This document shows positions 44,501-59,999 of a stretch of 64,000 nt of DNA, one piece after another. The position numbers were made by a program, and so were the translations under genes. Every line of letters begins with the position of its first letter. Positions within the stretch are counted from its first letter, which is position 1. The notes under the pieces were generated by a model. It saw only the letters and a list, made by a program, of their open reading frames with translations. It was not told the origin of the DNA and did not search any database. Origin of the DNA: Bugula neritina (Eukaryota > Bryozoa > Gymnolaemata > Cheilostomatida > Bugulidae); contig OZ037771.1 in the NCBI GenBank assembly GCA_964035545.1, positions 9,679,408 to 9,743,407 of the forward strand. The letters are read 5' to 3'.

Positions 44501-47110
44501 GACACTGTAACATGATGAAATACACTGCAACACATTGAAATATAATGCAACAAACTGAAATACATTGCAACATATCGAAGTATATCGTAATATACGGACA
44601 TGTACTGTAACATACTGAAACACACTGAAACATACTGAAACATGCTGAAGCATACTTCAACATACTGAAATACACTGTAACATAATGAAATACACTGCAA
44701 CACATTGAAATATACTGCAACAAACTGAAAAGTACGGCAACATACTGAAATGTACTGCAACATACTTAAATACACTGCAACATATCGAAGAATATAGTAA
44801 TATGCGGACATGTACTGTAACATACTGAAACACACTGAAACATACTGAAACATACTGAAACATACTTCAACACACTGAAATATACTAAAAAATACTGAAA
44901 TATACTGCACCATACTGCAACATACTGAAATACACCGTAAAAGACTGAAATACACTGCAACACATTGGAATATACTGCAACATACCCAAGTATATGGTAA
45001 TATACTGAAACATACTGCAACATACCGCAACGTTCTGAAAAACACTGTAACAAACTGAAATACGCTGCAACACATTGGAATATACTGCAACATACTCAAA
45101 TAAATGGTAATATACTGAAATATACTGAAATACACTGTAACACATTGAAAAATACTGCAACATACTGAAATACACTACAACTCACTGAAGTATAGTGTAT
45201 TATACGGAAATGTACTGTAACATACTGATATTTACTGCAACACACTGAAATATACTGCAACATACTGAAATACACTGTAACATACCAAAAAAAACTGCAA
45301 CATACTGCAATATACTGAAATACACTGTAACATACTAAAATACACTGCAACGTTCTGCAACATTCTTCAACATACTGAAAGACACTGTAACTTAATGAAA
45401 TACACTGCAACACATTGAAATATACCGCAACACACTGGAATACACTGCAACACATCCAAGTACATTGTAATATACAGACATGTACTGTAACATACTGAAA
45501 CATACTGAAACAAACTGCAAAATTCTGAAGTACACTGTAAAATATTGAAATACAATGCAACACATTGGAATATACTGCAACACACTGAAATTTACTGCAA
45601 CATACTGAAATATACTGCAACATACTGCAACATACTGAAATACACTGTAACATACTGTAACATACTGAAATACACTGTACATATTGAAAAACACTGCAAC
45701 ACACTGAAATATACTGCAACACACTGAAATATACTTCAAAATACTGAAATATACTTCAACATACTGCAACATACTGAGAGACACTACAACTCACTGAAGT
45801 ATAGTGCAATATCCAGAAATGTACTGTGACATACTGATATTTAATGTTACACACTGAAATAAACTACAACATACTGAAATACACTGAAACATACTGAAAC
45901 ATACTGAAACATACTGAAATACACTGCAACATACTGCAACATACTGAAACACACTGTAACATGATGAAATACACTGCAACACATTGAAATATACTGCAAC
46001 AAACTGAAATATACTGCAACATACTGAAACGTACTGCAACATACTGAAATACATTGCAACATATCGAAGTATATCGTAATATACGGACATGTACTGTAAC
46101 ATACTGAAACACACTGAAGCATACTGAAACATACTGAAATATACGGAATTACACTGTAACACACTGAAAAATACTGCAACATACTGAAATACACTGTAAC
46201 ATACCCAAGTATATGGTAATATACTGAAATATACTGCAACATACCGCAACGTTCTGAAAAACACTGTAACAAACATAAATACGCTGCAAGACATTGGAAC
46301 ATACTGCAACATACCCAAATAAATGGTAATATACTGAAATATACTGACATACACTGTAACACATTGAAAAACACTGCAACATACTGAAATACACTGTAAC
46401 ATACCAAAAAAAACTGCAACATACTGCAACATACTGAAATACACTGTAACATATTAAAATACTCTGCAACATTCTGCAACATTCTTCAACATACTGAAAG
46501 ACACTGTAACATAATGAAATACACTGCAACACATTGAAATATACCGCATCACACTGGAATATACTGCAACACATCCAAGTACATCGTAATCTACGGACAT
46601 GTACTGTAACATACTGAAACATACTGAAACATACTGCAACATTCTGAAGTACACTGTAAAATATTGAAATACAATGCAACACATTGGGATATACTGCAAC
46701 ACACTGAAATTTACTGCAACATACTGCAACATACTGAAATACGCTGTAACATACTGTAACATACTGAAATACACTGCAACAAACTGCAACATACTGAAGT
46801 GCACTGTACGTATTGAAAAGCACTGCAACACACATAAATATACTGCAAAACTCTGAGATATACTGCAAAATACTGAAATATACTTCAACATACTGCAACA
46901 TACTGAAAAACACTACAACTCACTGAAGTATAGTGCAATATACAGAAATGTACTCTAACATACTGATATTTAATGTTACACACTGAAATATACCGCAACA
47001 TACTGAAATACACTGTAACATACCTAAATAAGCTGCAACATACTGCAACATACCGAAATACACTGTAACATGAAGAAATACACTGCAACACACTGAAATA
47101 TACTGCAACA
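44501..47110 (-). repeat. Core unit Q, copy 2
   Basis: It follows unit R copy 1. Together R1+Q2 (43525-47110) match R2+Q4 (49102-52687) at a constant 5,577 bp. The right limit is where 47111 reads CATACTG and the partner reads CAAACTG. Confidence 0.86.
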
Positions 47111-47178
47111 TACTGAAATACACTGTAACATACTAAAATACACTGCAACATTCTGCAACATTCTTTTACATACTGAAA

Positions 47179-49120
47179 GACACTGTAACATGATGAAACA
47201 CACTGCAACACATTGAAATATAATGCAACAAACTGAAATACATTGCAACATATCGAAGTATATCGTAATATACGGACATGTACTGTAACATACTGAAACA
47301 CACTGAAACATACTGAAACATACTGAAGCATACTTCAACATACTGAAATACACTGTAACATAATGAAATACACTGCAACACATTGAAATATACTGCAACA
47401 AACTGAAAAATACGGCAACATACTGAAATGTACTGCAACATACTTAAATACACTGCAACATATCGAAGAATATAGTAATATGCGGACATGTACTGTAACA
47501 TACTGAAACACACTGAAACATACTGAAACATACTGAAACATACTTCAACACACTGAAATATACTAAAGAATACTGAAATATACTGCACCATACTGCAACA
47601 TACTGAAATACACCGTAAAAGACTGAAATACACTGCAACACATTGGAATATACTGCAACATACCCAAGTATATGGTAATATACTGAAACATACTGCAACA
47701 TACCGCAACGTTCTGAAAAACACTGTAACAAACTGAAATACGCTGCAACACATTGGAATATACTGCAACATACTCAAATAAATGGTAATATACTGAAATA
47801 TACTGAAATACACTGTAACACATTGAAAAATACTGCAACATACTGAAATACACTACAACTCACTGAAGTATAGTGTATTATACGGAAATGTACTGTAACA
47901 TACTGATATTTACTGCAACACACTGAAATATACTGCAACATACTGAAATACACTGTAACATACCAAAAAAAACTGCAACATACTGCAATATACTGAAATA
48001 CACTGTAACATACTAAAATACACTGCAACGTTCTGCAACATTCTTCAACATACTGAAAGACACTGTAACTTAATGAAATACACTGCAACACATTGAAATA
48101 TACCGCAACACACTGGAATACACTGCAACACATCCAAGTACATTGTAATATACAGACATGTACTGTAACATACTGAAACATACTGAAACAAACTGCAAAA
48201 TTCTGAAGTACACTGTAAAATATTGAAATACAATGCAACACATTGGAATATACTGCAACACACTGAAATTTACTGCAACATACTGAAATATACTGCAACA
48301 TACTGCAACATACTGAAATACACTGTAACATACTGTAACATACTGAAATACACTGTACATATTGAAAAACACTGCAACACACTGAAATATACTGCAACAC
48401 ACTGAAATATACTTCAAAATACTGAAATATACTTCAACATACTGCAACATACTGAGAGACACTACAACTCACTGAAGTATAGTGCAATATCCAGAAATGT
48501 ACTGTGACATACTGATATTTAATGTTACACACTGAAATAAACTACAACATACTGAAATACACTGAAACATACTGAAACATACTGAAACATACTGAAACAT
48601 ACTGAAATACACTGCAACATACTGCAACATACTGAAACACACTGTAACATGATGAAATACACTGCAACACATTGAAATATACTGCAACAAACTGAAATAT
48701 ACTGCAACATACTGAAACGTACTGCAACATACTGAAATACATTGCAACATATCGAAGTATATCGTAATATACGGACATGTACTGTAACATACTGAAACAC
48801 ACTGAAGCATACTGAAACATACTGAAATATACGGAATTACACTGTAACACACTGAAAAATACTGCAACATACTGAAATACACTGTAACATACCCAAGTAT
48901 ATGGTAATATACTGAAATATACTGCAACATACCGCAACGTTCTGAAAAACACTGTAACAAACATAAATACGCTGCAAGACATTGGAACATACTGCAACAT
49001 ACCCAAATAAATGGTAATATACTGAAATATACTGACATACACTGTAACACATTGAAAAACACTGCAACATACTGAAATACACTGTAACATACCAAAAAAA
49101 ACTGCAACATACTGCAACAT
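47179..49120 (-). repeat. Core unit Q, copy 3 (truncated)
   Basis: It matches copy 2 at 2,678 bp and copy 4 at 2,899 bp. It stops at about 49120, where unit R copy 2 begins, so the last ~0.65 kb of the core unit is missing. Confidence 0.83.
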
Positions 49121-50057
49121 ACTGAAGTACACTGTAAAATATTAAATTACACTGCAACACATTGGAATATACTGCAACACACTGAAATATACTGCAACAT
49201 ACTGAAATATACTGCAACATACTTCAACACACTGAAATATACTAAAACCTAATGAAATACACTGCAACATACTGCAACATACTGAAGTACACTGTAAAAT
49301 ATTGAAATACACTGCAACACATTGGAATATACTGCAACACACTGAAATATACTGCAACATACTGAAATATACTGCAACATACTGCAACATACTGAAATAC
49401 ACTGTAACATACTGCAACATACTGAAATACACGGTAGCAAACTGAAATACACTGCAACACATTGGAATATACTGCAACATACCCAAATATATGGTAACAT
49501 AATGAAATACCCTGCAACATACTGCAACATACTGAAGTACACTGTAAAATATTGAAATACACTGCAACACATTGGAATATACTGCAACACACTGAAATAT
49601 ACTGCAACATACTGAAATATACTGCAGCATACTGCAACATACTGAAATACACTGTAACTTACTGCAACATACTGAAATACACTGTAGCAAACTGAAATAC
49701 ACTGCAACACATTGGAATATACTGCAACATACCCAAATATATGGTAACATAATGAAATACCCTGCAACATACTGCAACATACTGAAGTACACTGTAAAAT
49801 ATTGAAATACACTGCAACACATTGGAATATACTGCAACATGCCCAAATAACTGGTAATATACTGAAATATACTGAAATACACTGTAACACATTGAAAAAG
49901 ACTGCAACATACTGAAAGACACTACAACTCACTGAAGTATAGTGTATTATACGGAAATGTACTGTAACATACTGATATTTACTGCAACACACTGAAATAT
50001 ACTGCAACATACTGAAATACACTGTAACATACTAAAATACACCGCAACATTCTGCAA
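49102..50057 (-). repeat. Unit R, copy 2
   Basis: Copy of 43525-44480 at 5,577 bp, including the 250-bp tandem series. It directly precedes core unit Q copy 4. Confidence 0.86.
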
Positions 50058-50077
50058 CATTCTTTTACATACTGAAA

Positions 50078-52687
50078 GACACTGTAACATGATGAAATAC
50101 ACTGCAACACATTGAAATATAATGCAACAAACTGAAATACATTGCAACATATCGAAGTATATCGTAATATACGGACATGTACTGTAACATACTGAAACAC
50201 ACTGAAACATACTGAAACATGCTGAAGCATACTTCAACATACTGAAATACACTGTAACATAATGAAATACACTGCAACACATTGAAATATACTGCAACAA
50301 ACTGAAAAATACGGCAACATACTGAAATGTACTGCAACATACTTAAATACACTGCAACATATCGAAGAATATAGTAATATGCGGACATGTACTGTAACAT
50401 ACTGAAACACACTGAAACATACTGAAACATACTGAAACATACTTCAACACACTGAAATATACTAAAAAATACTGAAATATACTGCACCATACTGCAACAT
50501 ACTGAAATACACCGTAAAAGACTGAAATACACTGCAACACATTGGAATATACTGCAACATACCCAAGTATATGGTAATATACTGAAACATACTGCAACAT
50601 ACCGCAACGTTCTGAAAAACACTGTAACAAACTGAAATACGCTGCAACACATTGGAATATACTGCAACATACTCAAATAAATGGTAATATACTGAAATAT
50701 ACTGAAATACACTGTAACACATTGAAAAATACTGCAACATACTGAAATACACTACAACTCACTGAAGTATAGTGTATTATACGGAAATGTACTGTAACAT
50801 ACTGATATTTACTGCAACACACTGAAATATACTGCAACATACTGAAATACACTGTAACATACCAAAAAAAACTGCAACATACTGCAATATACTGAAATAC
50901 ACTGTAACATACTAAAATACACTGCAACGTTCTGCAACATTCTTCAACATACTGAAAGACACTGTAACTTAATGAAATACACTGCAACACATTGAAATAT
51001 ACCGCAACACACTGGAATACACTGCAACACATCCAAGTACATTGTAATATACAGACATGTACTGTAACATACTGAAACATACTGAAACAAACTGCAAAAT
51101 TCTGAAGTACACTGTAAAATATTGAAATACAATGCAACACATTGGAATATACTGCAACACACTGAAATTTACTGCAACATACTGAAATATACTGCAACAT
51201 ACTGCAACATACTGAAATACACTGTAACATACTGTAACATACTGAAATACACTGTACATATTGAAAAACACTGCAACACACTGAAATATACTGCAACACA
51301 CTGAAATATACTTCAAAATACTGAAATATACTTCAACATACTGCAACATACTGAGAGACACTACAACTCACTGAAGTATAGTGCAATATCCAGAAATGTA
51401 CTGTGACATACTGATATTTAATGTTACACACTGAAATAAACTACAACATACTGAAATACACTGAAACATACTGAAACATACTGAAACATACTGAAATACA
51501 CTGCAACATACTGCAACATACTGAAACACACTGTAACATGATGAAATACACTGCAACACATTGAAATATACTGCAACAAACTGAAATATACTGCAACATA
51601 CTGAAACGTACTGCAACATACTGAAATACATTGCAACATATCGAAGTATATCGTAATATACGGACATGTACTGTAACATACTGAAACACACTGAAGCATA
51701 CTGAAACATACTGAAATATACGGAATTACACTGTAACACACTGAAAAATACTGCAACATACTGAAATACACTGTAACATACCCAAGTATATGGTAATATA
51801 CTGAAATATACTGCAACATACCGCAACGTTCTGAAAAACACTGTAACAAACATAAATACGCTGCAAGACATTGGAACATACTGCAACATACCCAAATAAA
51901 TGGTAATATACTGAAATATACTGACATACACTGTAACACATTGAAAAACACTGCAACATACTGAAATACACTGTAACATACCAAAAAAAACTGCAACATA
52001 CTGCAACATACTGAAATACACTGTAACATATTAAAATACTCTGCAACATTCTGCAACATTCTTCAACATACTGAAAGACACTGTAACATAATGAAATACA
52101 CTGCAACACATTGAAATATACCGCATCACACTGGAATATACTGCAACACATCCAAGTACATCGTAATCTACGGACATGTACTGTAACATACTGAAACATA
52201 CTGAAACATACTGCAACATTCTGAAGTACACTGTAAAATATTGAAATACAATGCAACACATTGGGATATACTGCAACACACTGAAATTTACTGCAACATA
52301 CTGCAACATACTGAAATACGCTGTAACATACTGTAACATACTGAAATACACTGCAACAAACTGCAACATACTGAAGTGCACTGTACGTATTGAAAAGCAC
52401 TGCAACACACATAAATATACTGCAAAACTCTGAGATATACTGCAAAATACTGAAATATACTTCAACATACTGCAACATACTGAAAAACACTACAACTCAC
52501 TGAAGTATAGTGCAATATACAGAAATGTACTCTAACATACTGATATTTAATGTTACACACTGAAATATACCGCAACATACTGAAATACACTGTAACATAC
52601 CTAAATAAGCTGCAACATACTGCAACATACCGAAATACACTGTAACATGAAGAAATACACTGCAACACACTGAAATATACTGCAACA
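50078..52687 (-). repeat. Core unit Q, copy 4
   Basis: It matches copy 2 at 5,577 bp and copy 5 at 5,177 bp. The spacing to copy 5 falls to 5,167 bp once copy 5 loses one decamer near 57360. About 50690-54420 as a whole matches 55870-59590. Confidence 0.85.
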
Positions 52688-52829
52688 AACTGAAATACAT
52701 TGCAACATATCGAAGTATATCGTAATATACGGACATGTACTGTAACATACTGAAACACACTGAAACATACTGAAACATACTGAAACATACTGAAACATAC
52801 TGAAATACGCTGTAACATAATGAAATACA

Positions 52830-53785
52830 CTGCAACATACTGCAACATACTGAAGTACACTGTAAAATATTAAATTACACTGCAACACATTGGAATATAC
52901 TGCAACACACTGAAATATACTGCAACATACTGAAATATACTGCAACATACTTCAACACACTGAAATATACTAAAACCTAATGAAATACACTGCAACATAC
53001 TGCAACATACTGAAGTACACTGTAAAATATTGAAATACACTGCAACACATTGGAATATACTGCAACACACTGAAATATACTGCAACATACTGAAATATAC
53101 TGCAACATACTGCAACATACTGAAATACACTGTAACATACTGCAACATACTGAAATACACGGTAGCAAACTGAAATACACTGCAACACATTGGAATATAC
53201 TGCAACATACCAAAATATATGGTAACATAATGAAATACCCTGCAACATACTGCAACATACTGAAGTACACTGTAAAATATTGAAATACACTGCAACACAT
53301 TGGAATATACTGCAACACACTGAAATATACTGCAACATACTGAAATATACTGCAGCATACTGCAACATACTGAAATACACTGTAACTTACTGCAACATAC
53401 TGAAATACACTGTAGCAAACTGAAATACACTGCAACACATTGGAATATACTGCAACATACCCAAATATATGGTAAGATAATGAAATACCCTGCAACATAC
53501 TGCAACATACTGAAGTACACTGTAAAATATTGAAATACACTGCAACACATTGGAATATACTGCAACATGCCCAAATAACTGGTAATATACTGAAATATAC
53601 TGAAATACACTGTAACACATTGAAAAAGACTGCAACATACTGAAAGACACTACAACTCACTGAAGTATAGTGTATTATACGGAAATGTACTGTAACATAC
53701 TGATATTTACTGCAACACACTGAAATATACTGCAACATACTGAAATACACTGTAACATACTAAAATACACTGCAACATTCTGCAA
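52830..53785 (-). repeat. Unit R, copy 3
   Basis: Copy of unit R at 3,728 bp from copy 2. Its 250-bp repeats begin near 52986. It carries private substitutions, such as CATACCAAAATATATGG at 53207 and GGTAAGATAATG at 53471. Confidence 0.84.
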
Positions 53786-55655
53786 CATTCTTTTACATAC
53801 TGAAAGACACTGTAACATAATGAAATACACTGCAACACATTGAAATATACCGCAACACACTGGAATATACTGCAACACATCTAAGTACATCGTAATATAC
53901 GGACATGTACTGTAACATACTGAAACATACTGAAACAAACTGCAACATTCTGAAGTACACTGTAAAATATTGAAGTACATTGCAACACATTGGAATATAC
54001 TGCAACACACTGAAATATACTGCAACATACTGAAATATACTGCAACATACTGCAACATACTGAAATACACTGTAACATACTGTAACATACTGAAATACAC
54101 TGTAACAAACTGAAATAGACTGCAACGCATTGGAATATACTGCAACATACCCAAATATATGGTAATATACTGAAATATACTGCAACATACCGCAACATAC
54201 TGAGAAACACTGTAACAAACTGAAAGATGCTGCAACACATTGGAATATACGGCAACATACCCAAATAACTGGTAATATACTAAAATATACTGAAATACAC
54301 TGTAACACATTGAAATATATTGCAACATACTGAAACACACTACAACTCACTGAGGTATAGTGCAATATACAAAAATGTACTGTAACATACAGATATTTAC
54401 TGTAACACACTGAAATATACTGCAACATACCGCAACGTTCTGAAAAACACTGTAACAAACCGAAATACGCTGCAAGACATTGGAACATACTGCAACATAC
54501 CCAAATAAATGGTAATATACTGTAATACACTGACATACACTGTAACACATTGAAAGACACTGCAACATACTGAAATACACTGTAACATACCAAAAAAAAA
54601 TGCAACATACTGAAATACACTGTAACATATTAAAATACTGTGCAACATTCTGCAACATTCTTCAACATACTGAAAGACACTGTAACATAAAGAAATACAC
54701 TGCAACACATTGAAATATACCGCATCATACTGGAATATACTGCAACACATCCAAGTACATCGTAATCTACGGACATGTACTGTAACATACTGAAACATAC
54801 TGAAACATACTGCAACATTCTGAAGTACACTGTAAAATATTGAAATACAATGCAACACATTGGGATATACTGCAACACACTGAAATTTACTGCAACATAC
54901 TGAAATATACTGCAACATACTGCAACATACTGAAATACACTGTAACATACTGTAACATACTGAAATACACTGCAACAAACGGCAACATACTGAAGTGCAC
55001 TGTACATATTGAAAAACACTGCAACACACTTAAATATACTGCAACACGCTGAGATATAATGCAAAACACTGAAATATACTTCAACATACTGCAACATACT
55101 GAAAAACACTACAACTCACTGAAGTATAGTGCAATATACAGAAATGTACTCTAACATACTGATATTTAATGTTACACACTGAAATATACTGCAACATACT
55201 GAAATACACTGTAACATACCTAAATAAGCTGCAACATACTGCAACATACTGAAATACACTGTAACATGATGAAATACACTGCAACACATTGAAATATATT
55301 GCAACAAACTGAAATACATTGCAACATATCGAAGTATATCGTAATATACGGACATGTACTGTAACATACTGAAACACACTGAAACATACTGAAACATACT
55401 GAAGCATACTTCAACATACTGAAATACACTGTAACATAATGAAATACACTGCAACACATTGAAATATACTGCAACAAACTGAAAAATACGGCAACATACT
55501 GAAATGTACTGCAACATACTTAAATACACTGCAACATATCGAAGAATATAGTAATATGCGGACATGTACTGTAACATACTGAAACACACTGAAACATACT
55601 GAAACATACTGAAACATACTTCAACACACTGAAATATACTAAAAAATACTGAAAT

Positions 55656-55870
55656 ACACTGTAACATACTGCAACATACTGAAATACACTGTAGCAAACT
55701 GAAATACACTGCAACACATTGGAATATACTGCAACATACCCAAATATATGGTAACATAATGAAATACCCTGGAACATATTGCAACATGCTGAAGTACACT
55801 GTAAAATATTGAAATACACTGCAACACATTGGAATATACTGCAACATACCCAAATAACTGGTAATATACT
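55656..55870 (-). other. Equal-length replaced segment
   Basis: Alignment to 41176-41390 holds at 14,480 bp on both sides, but the sequence between differs. Copy 1 has CAAGTATATGG, ACGTTCTGAAAAACACTG and CATACTCAAATAAATGG. This copy has GTAGCAAACTG, ATATGGTAACATAATG and CCCAAATAACTGG, as in unit R and in 15.8-16.0 kb. Confidence 0.68.
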
Positions 55871-56409
55871 GAAATATACTGAAATACACTGTAACACATT
55901 GAAAAAGACTGCAACATACTGAAAGACACTACAACTCACTGAAGTATAGTGTATTATACGGAAATGTACTGTAACATACTGATATTTACTGCAACACACT
56001 GAAATATACTGCAACATACTGAAATACACTGTAACATACCATAAAAAACTGCAACATACTGCAACATACTGAAATACACTGTAACATACTAAAATACACT
56101 GCAACGTTCTGCAACATTCTTCTACATACTGAAAGACACTGTAACATAATGAAATACACTGCAACACATTGAAATATACCGCAACACACTGGAATATACT
56201 GCAACACATCCAAGTACATCGTAATATACGGACATGTACTGTAACATACTGAAACATACTGAAACAAACTGCAACATTCTGAAGTACACTGTAAAATATT
56301 GAAATACAATGCAACACATTGGAATATACTGCAACACACTGAAATTTACTGCAACATACTGAAATATACTGCAACATACTGCAACATACTGAAATACACT
56401 GTAACATAC

Positions 56410-58140
56410 TGTAACATACTGAAATACACTGTACATATTGAAAAACACTGCAACACACTGAAATATACTGCAACACACTGAAATATACTTCAAAATACTG
56501 AAATATACTTCAACATACTGCAACATACTGAGAGACACTACAACTCACTGAAGTATAGTGCAATATCCAGAAATGTACTGTGACATACTGATATTTAATG
56601 TTACACACTGAAATAAACTACAACATACTGAAATACACTGAAACATACTGAAACATACTGAAACATACTGAAATACACTGCAACATACTGCAACATACTG
56701 AAACACACTGTAACATGATGAAATACACTGCAACACATTGAAATATACTGCAACAAACTGAAATATACTGCAACATACTGAAACGTACTGCAACATACTG
56801 AAATACATTGCAACATATCGAAGTATATCGTAATATACGGACATGTACTGTAACATACTGAAACACACTGAAGCATACTGAAACATACTGAAATATACTG
56901 AATTACACTGTAACACACTGAAAAATACTGCAACATACTGAAATACACTGTAACATACCCAAGTATATGGTAATATACTGAAATATACTGCAACATACCG
57001 CAACGTTCTGAAAAACACTGTAACAAACATAAATACGCTGCAAGACATTGGAACATACTGCAACATACCCAAATAAATGGTAATATACTGAAATATACTG
57101 ACATACACTGTAACACATTGAAAAACACTGCAACATACTGAAATACACTGTAACATACCAAAAAAAACTGCAACATACTGCAACATACTGAAATACACTG
57201 TAACATATTAAAATACTCTGCAACATTCTGCAACATTCTTCAACATACTGAAAGACACTGTAACATAATGAAATACACTGCAACACATTGAAATATACCG
57301 CATCACACTGGAATATACTGCAACACATCCAAGTACATCGTAATCTACGGACATGTGCTGTAACATACTGAAACATACTGCAACATTCTGAAGTACACTG
57401 TAAAATATTGAAATACAATGCAACACATTGGGATATACTGCAACACACTGAAATTTACTGCAACATACTGCAACATACTGAAATACGCTGTAACATACTG
57501 TAACATACTGAAATACACTGCAACAAACTGCAACATACTGAAGTGCACTGTACGTATTGAAAAGCACTGCAACACACATAAATATACTGCAAAACTCTGA
57601 GATATACTGCAAAATACTGAAATATACTTCAACATACTGCAACATACTGAAAAACACTACAACTCACTGAAGTATAGTGCAATATACAGAAATGTACTCT
57701 AACATACTGATATTTAATGTTACACACTGAAATATACCGCAACATACTGAAATACACTGTAACATACCTAAATAAGCTGCAACATACTGCAACATACCGA
57801 AATACACTGTAACATGAAGAAATACACTGCAACACATGGAAATATACTGCAACAAACTGAAATACATTGCAACATATCGAAGTATATCGTAATATACGGA
57901 CATGTACTGTAACATACTGAAACACACTGAAACATACTGAAACATACTGAAACATACTTCAACATACTGAAATACGCTGTAACATAATGAAATACACTGC
58001 AACATACTGCAACATACTGAAGTACACTGTAAAATATTAAATTACACTGCAACACATTGGAATATACTGCAACACACTGAAATATACTGCAACATACTGA
58101 AATATACTGCAACATACTTCAACACACTGAAATATACTAA
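56410..58140 (-). repeat. Unit N, copy 1 (partner 61497-63227)
   Basis: It matches at a constant 5,087 bp (56545/61632, 57208/62295, 57768/62855). Both copies lack one decamer (single CATACTGAAA) near 57370 and 62458. Confidence 0.85.
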
Positions 58141-58972
58141 AACCTAATGAAATACACTGCAACATACTGCAACATACTGAAGTACACTGTAAAATATTGA
58201 AATACACTGCAACACATTGGAATATACTGCAACACACTGAAATATACTGCAACATACTGAAATATACTGCAACATACTGCAACATACTGAAATACACTGT
58301 AACATACTGCAACATACTGAAATACACGGTAGCAAACTGAAATACACTGCAACACATTGGAATATACTGCAACATACCCAAATATATGGTAACATAATGA
58401 AATACCCTGCAACATACCGCAACATACTGAAGTACACTGTAAAATATTGAAATACACTGCAACACATTGGAATATACTGCAACACACTGAAATATACTGC
58501 AACATACTGAAATATACTGCAGCATACTGCAACATACTGAAATACACTGTAACTTACTGCAACATACTGAAATACACTGTAGCAAACTGAAATACACTGC
58601 AACACATTGGAATATACTGCAACATACCCAAATATATGGTAACATAATGAAATACCCTGCAACATACTGCAACATACTGAAGTACACTGTAAAATATTGA
58701 AATACACTGCAACACATTGGAATATACTGCAACATGCCCAAATAACTGGTAATATACTGAAATATACTGAAATACACTGTAACACATTGAAAAAGACTGC
58801 AACATACTGAAAGACACTACAACTCACTGAAGTATAGTGTATTATACGGAAATGTACTGTAACATACTGATATTTACTGCAACACACTGAAATATACTGC
58901 AACATACTGAAATACACTGTAACATACTAAAATACACTGCAACATTCTGCAACATTCTTTTACATACTGAAA

Positions 58973-59990
58973 GACACTGTAACATAATGAAATACACTGC
59001 AACACATTGAAATATACCGCAACACACTGGAATATACTGCAACACATCCAAGTACATCGTAATATACGGACGTGTACTGTAACATACTGAAACATACTGA
59101 AACAAACTGCAACATTCTGAAGTACACTGTAAAATATTGAAGTACATTGCAACACATTGGAACATACTGCAACACACTGAAATATACTGCAACATACTGA
59201 AATATACTGCAACATACTGCAACATACTGAAATACACTGTAACATACTGTAACATACTGAAATACACTGTAACAAACTGATATAGACTGCAACGCATTGG
59301 AATATACTGCAACATACCCAAATATATGGTAATATACTGAAATATACTGCAACATACCGCAACATACTGAGAAACACTGTAACAAACTGAAAGATGCTAC
59401 AACACATTGGAATATACGGCAACATACCCAAATAACTGGTAATATACTAAAATATACTGAAATACACTGTAACACATTGAAATATATTGCAACATACTGA
59501 AACACACTACAACTCACTGAGGTATAGTGCAATATACAAAAATGTACTGTAACATACAGATATTTACTGTAACACACTGAAATATACTGCAACATACTGA
59601 AATACACTGTAACATTTGGAAATAAGCTGCAACATACTGCAACATACTGAAATACACTGCAACATACTAAAATACACTGCAACATTCTGCAACATACTTC
59701 AACATACTGAAATACACTGTAACATAATGAAATACACTGCAGCACATTGAAATATACTGCAACATACTGAAATGTACTGCAACATACTGAAATACAAAGC
59801 AACATATTGAAGTATATTGTAATATGCGGACATGTACTGTAACATACTGAAACACACTGAAACATACTGAAACATACTGAAACATACTTCAACACACTGA
59901 AATATACTAAAACATACTGAAATATACTGCAACATACTGCAACATACTGAAATACACCGTAAAAAACTGAAAAACACTGCAACACATTGG
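58973..59990 (-). repeat. Array segment, partner 53806-54420 in its first part
   Basis: Up to about 59590 it continues the match to the 53.8-54.4 kb stretch at 5,167 bp. After that it resembles 24.3-24.6 kb, with variants such as GTAACATTTGGAAATAAGC near 59608. No other feature. Confidence 0.7.
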
Positions 59991-59999
59991 AATAAACTG

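Larger units (their letters stand above)
54411..58972 (-). repeat. Supra-unit I, copy 2, containing core unit Q copy 5
   Basis: Partner of 39931-44500. It holds core unit copy 5 (55255-57860) and unit R copy 4 (57997-58952). An A9 run at 54592-54600 stands where copy 1 has A8 then C (40112-40120). Confidence 0.83.
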
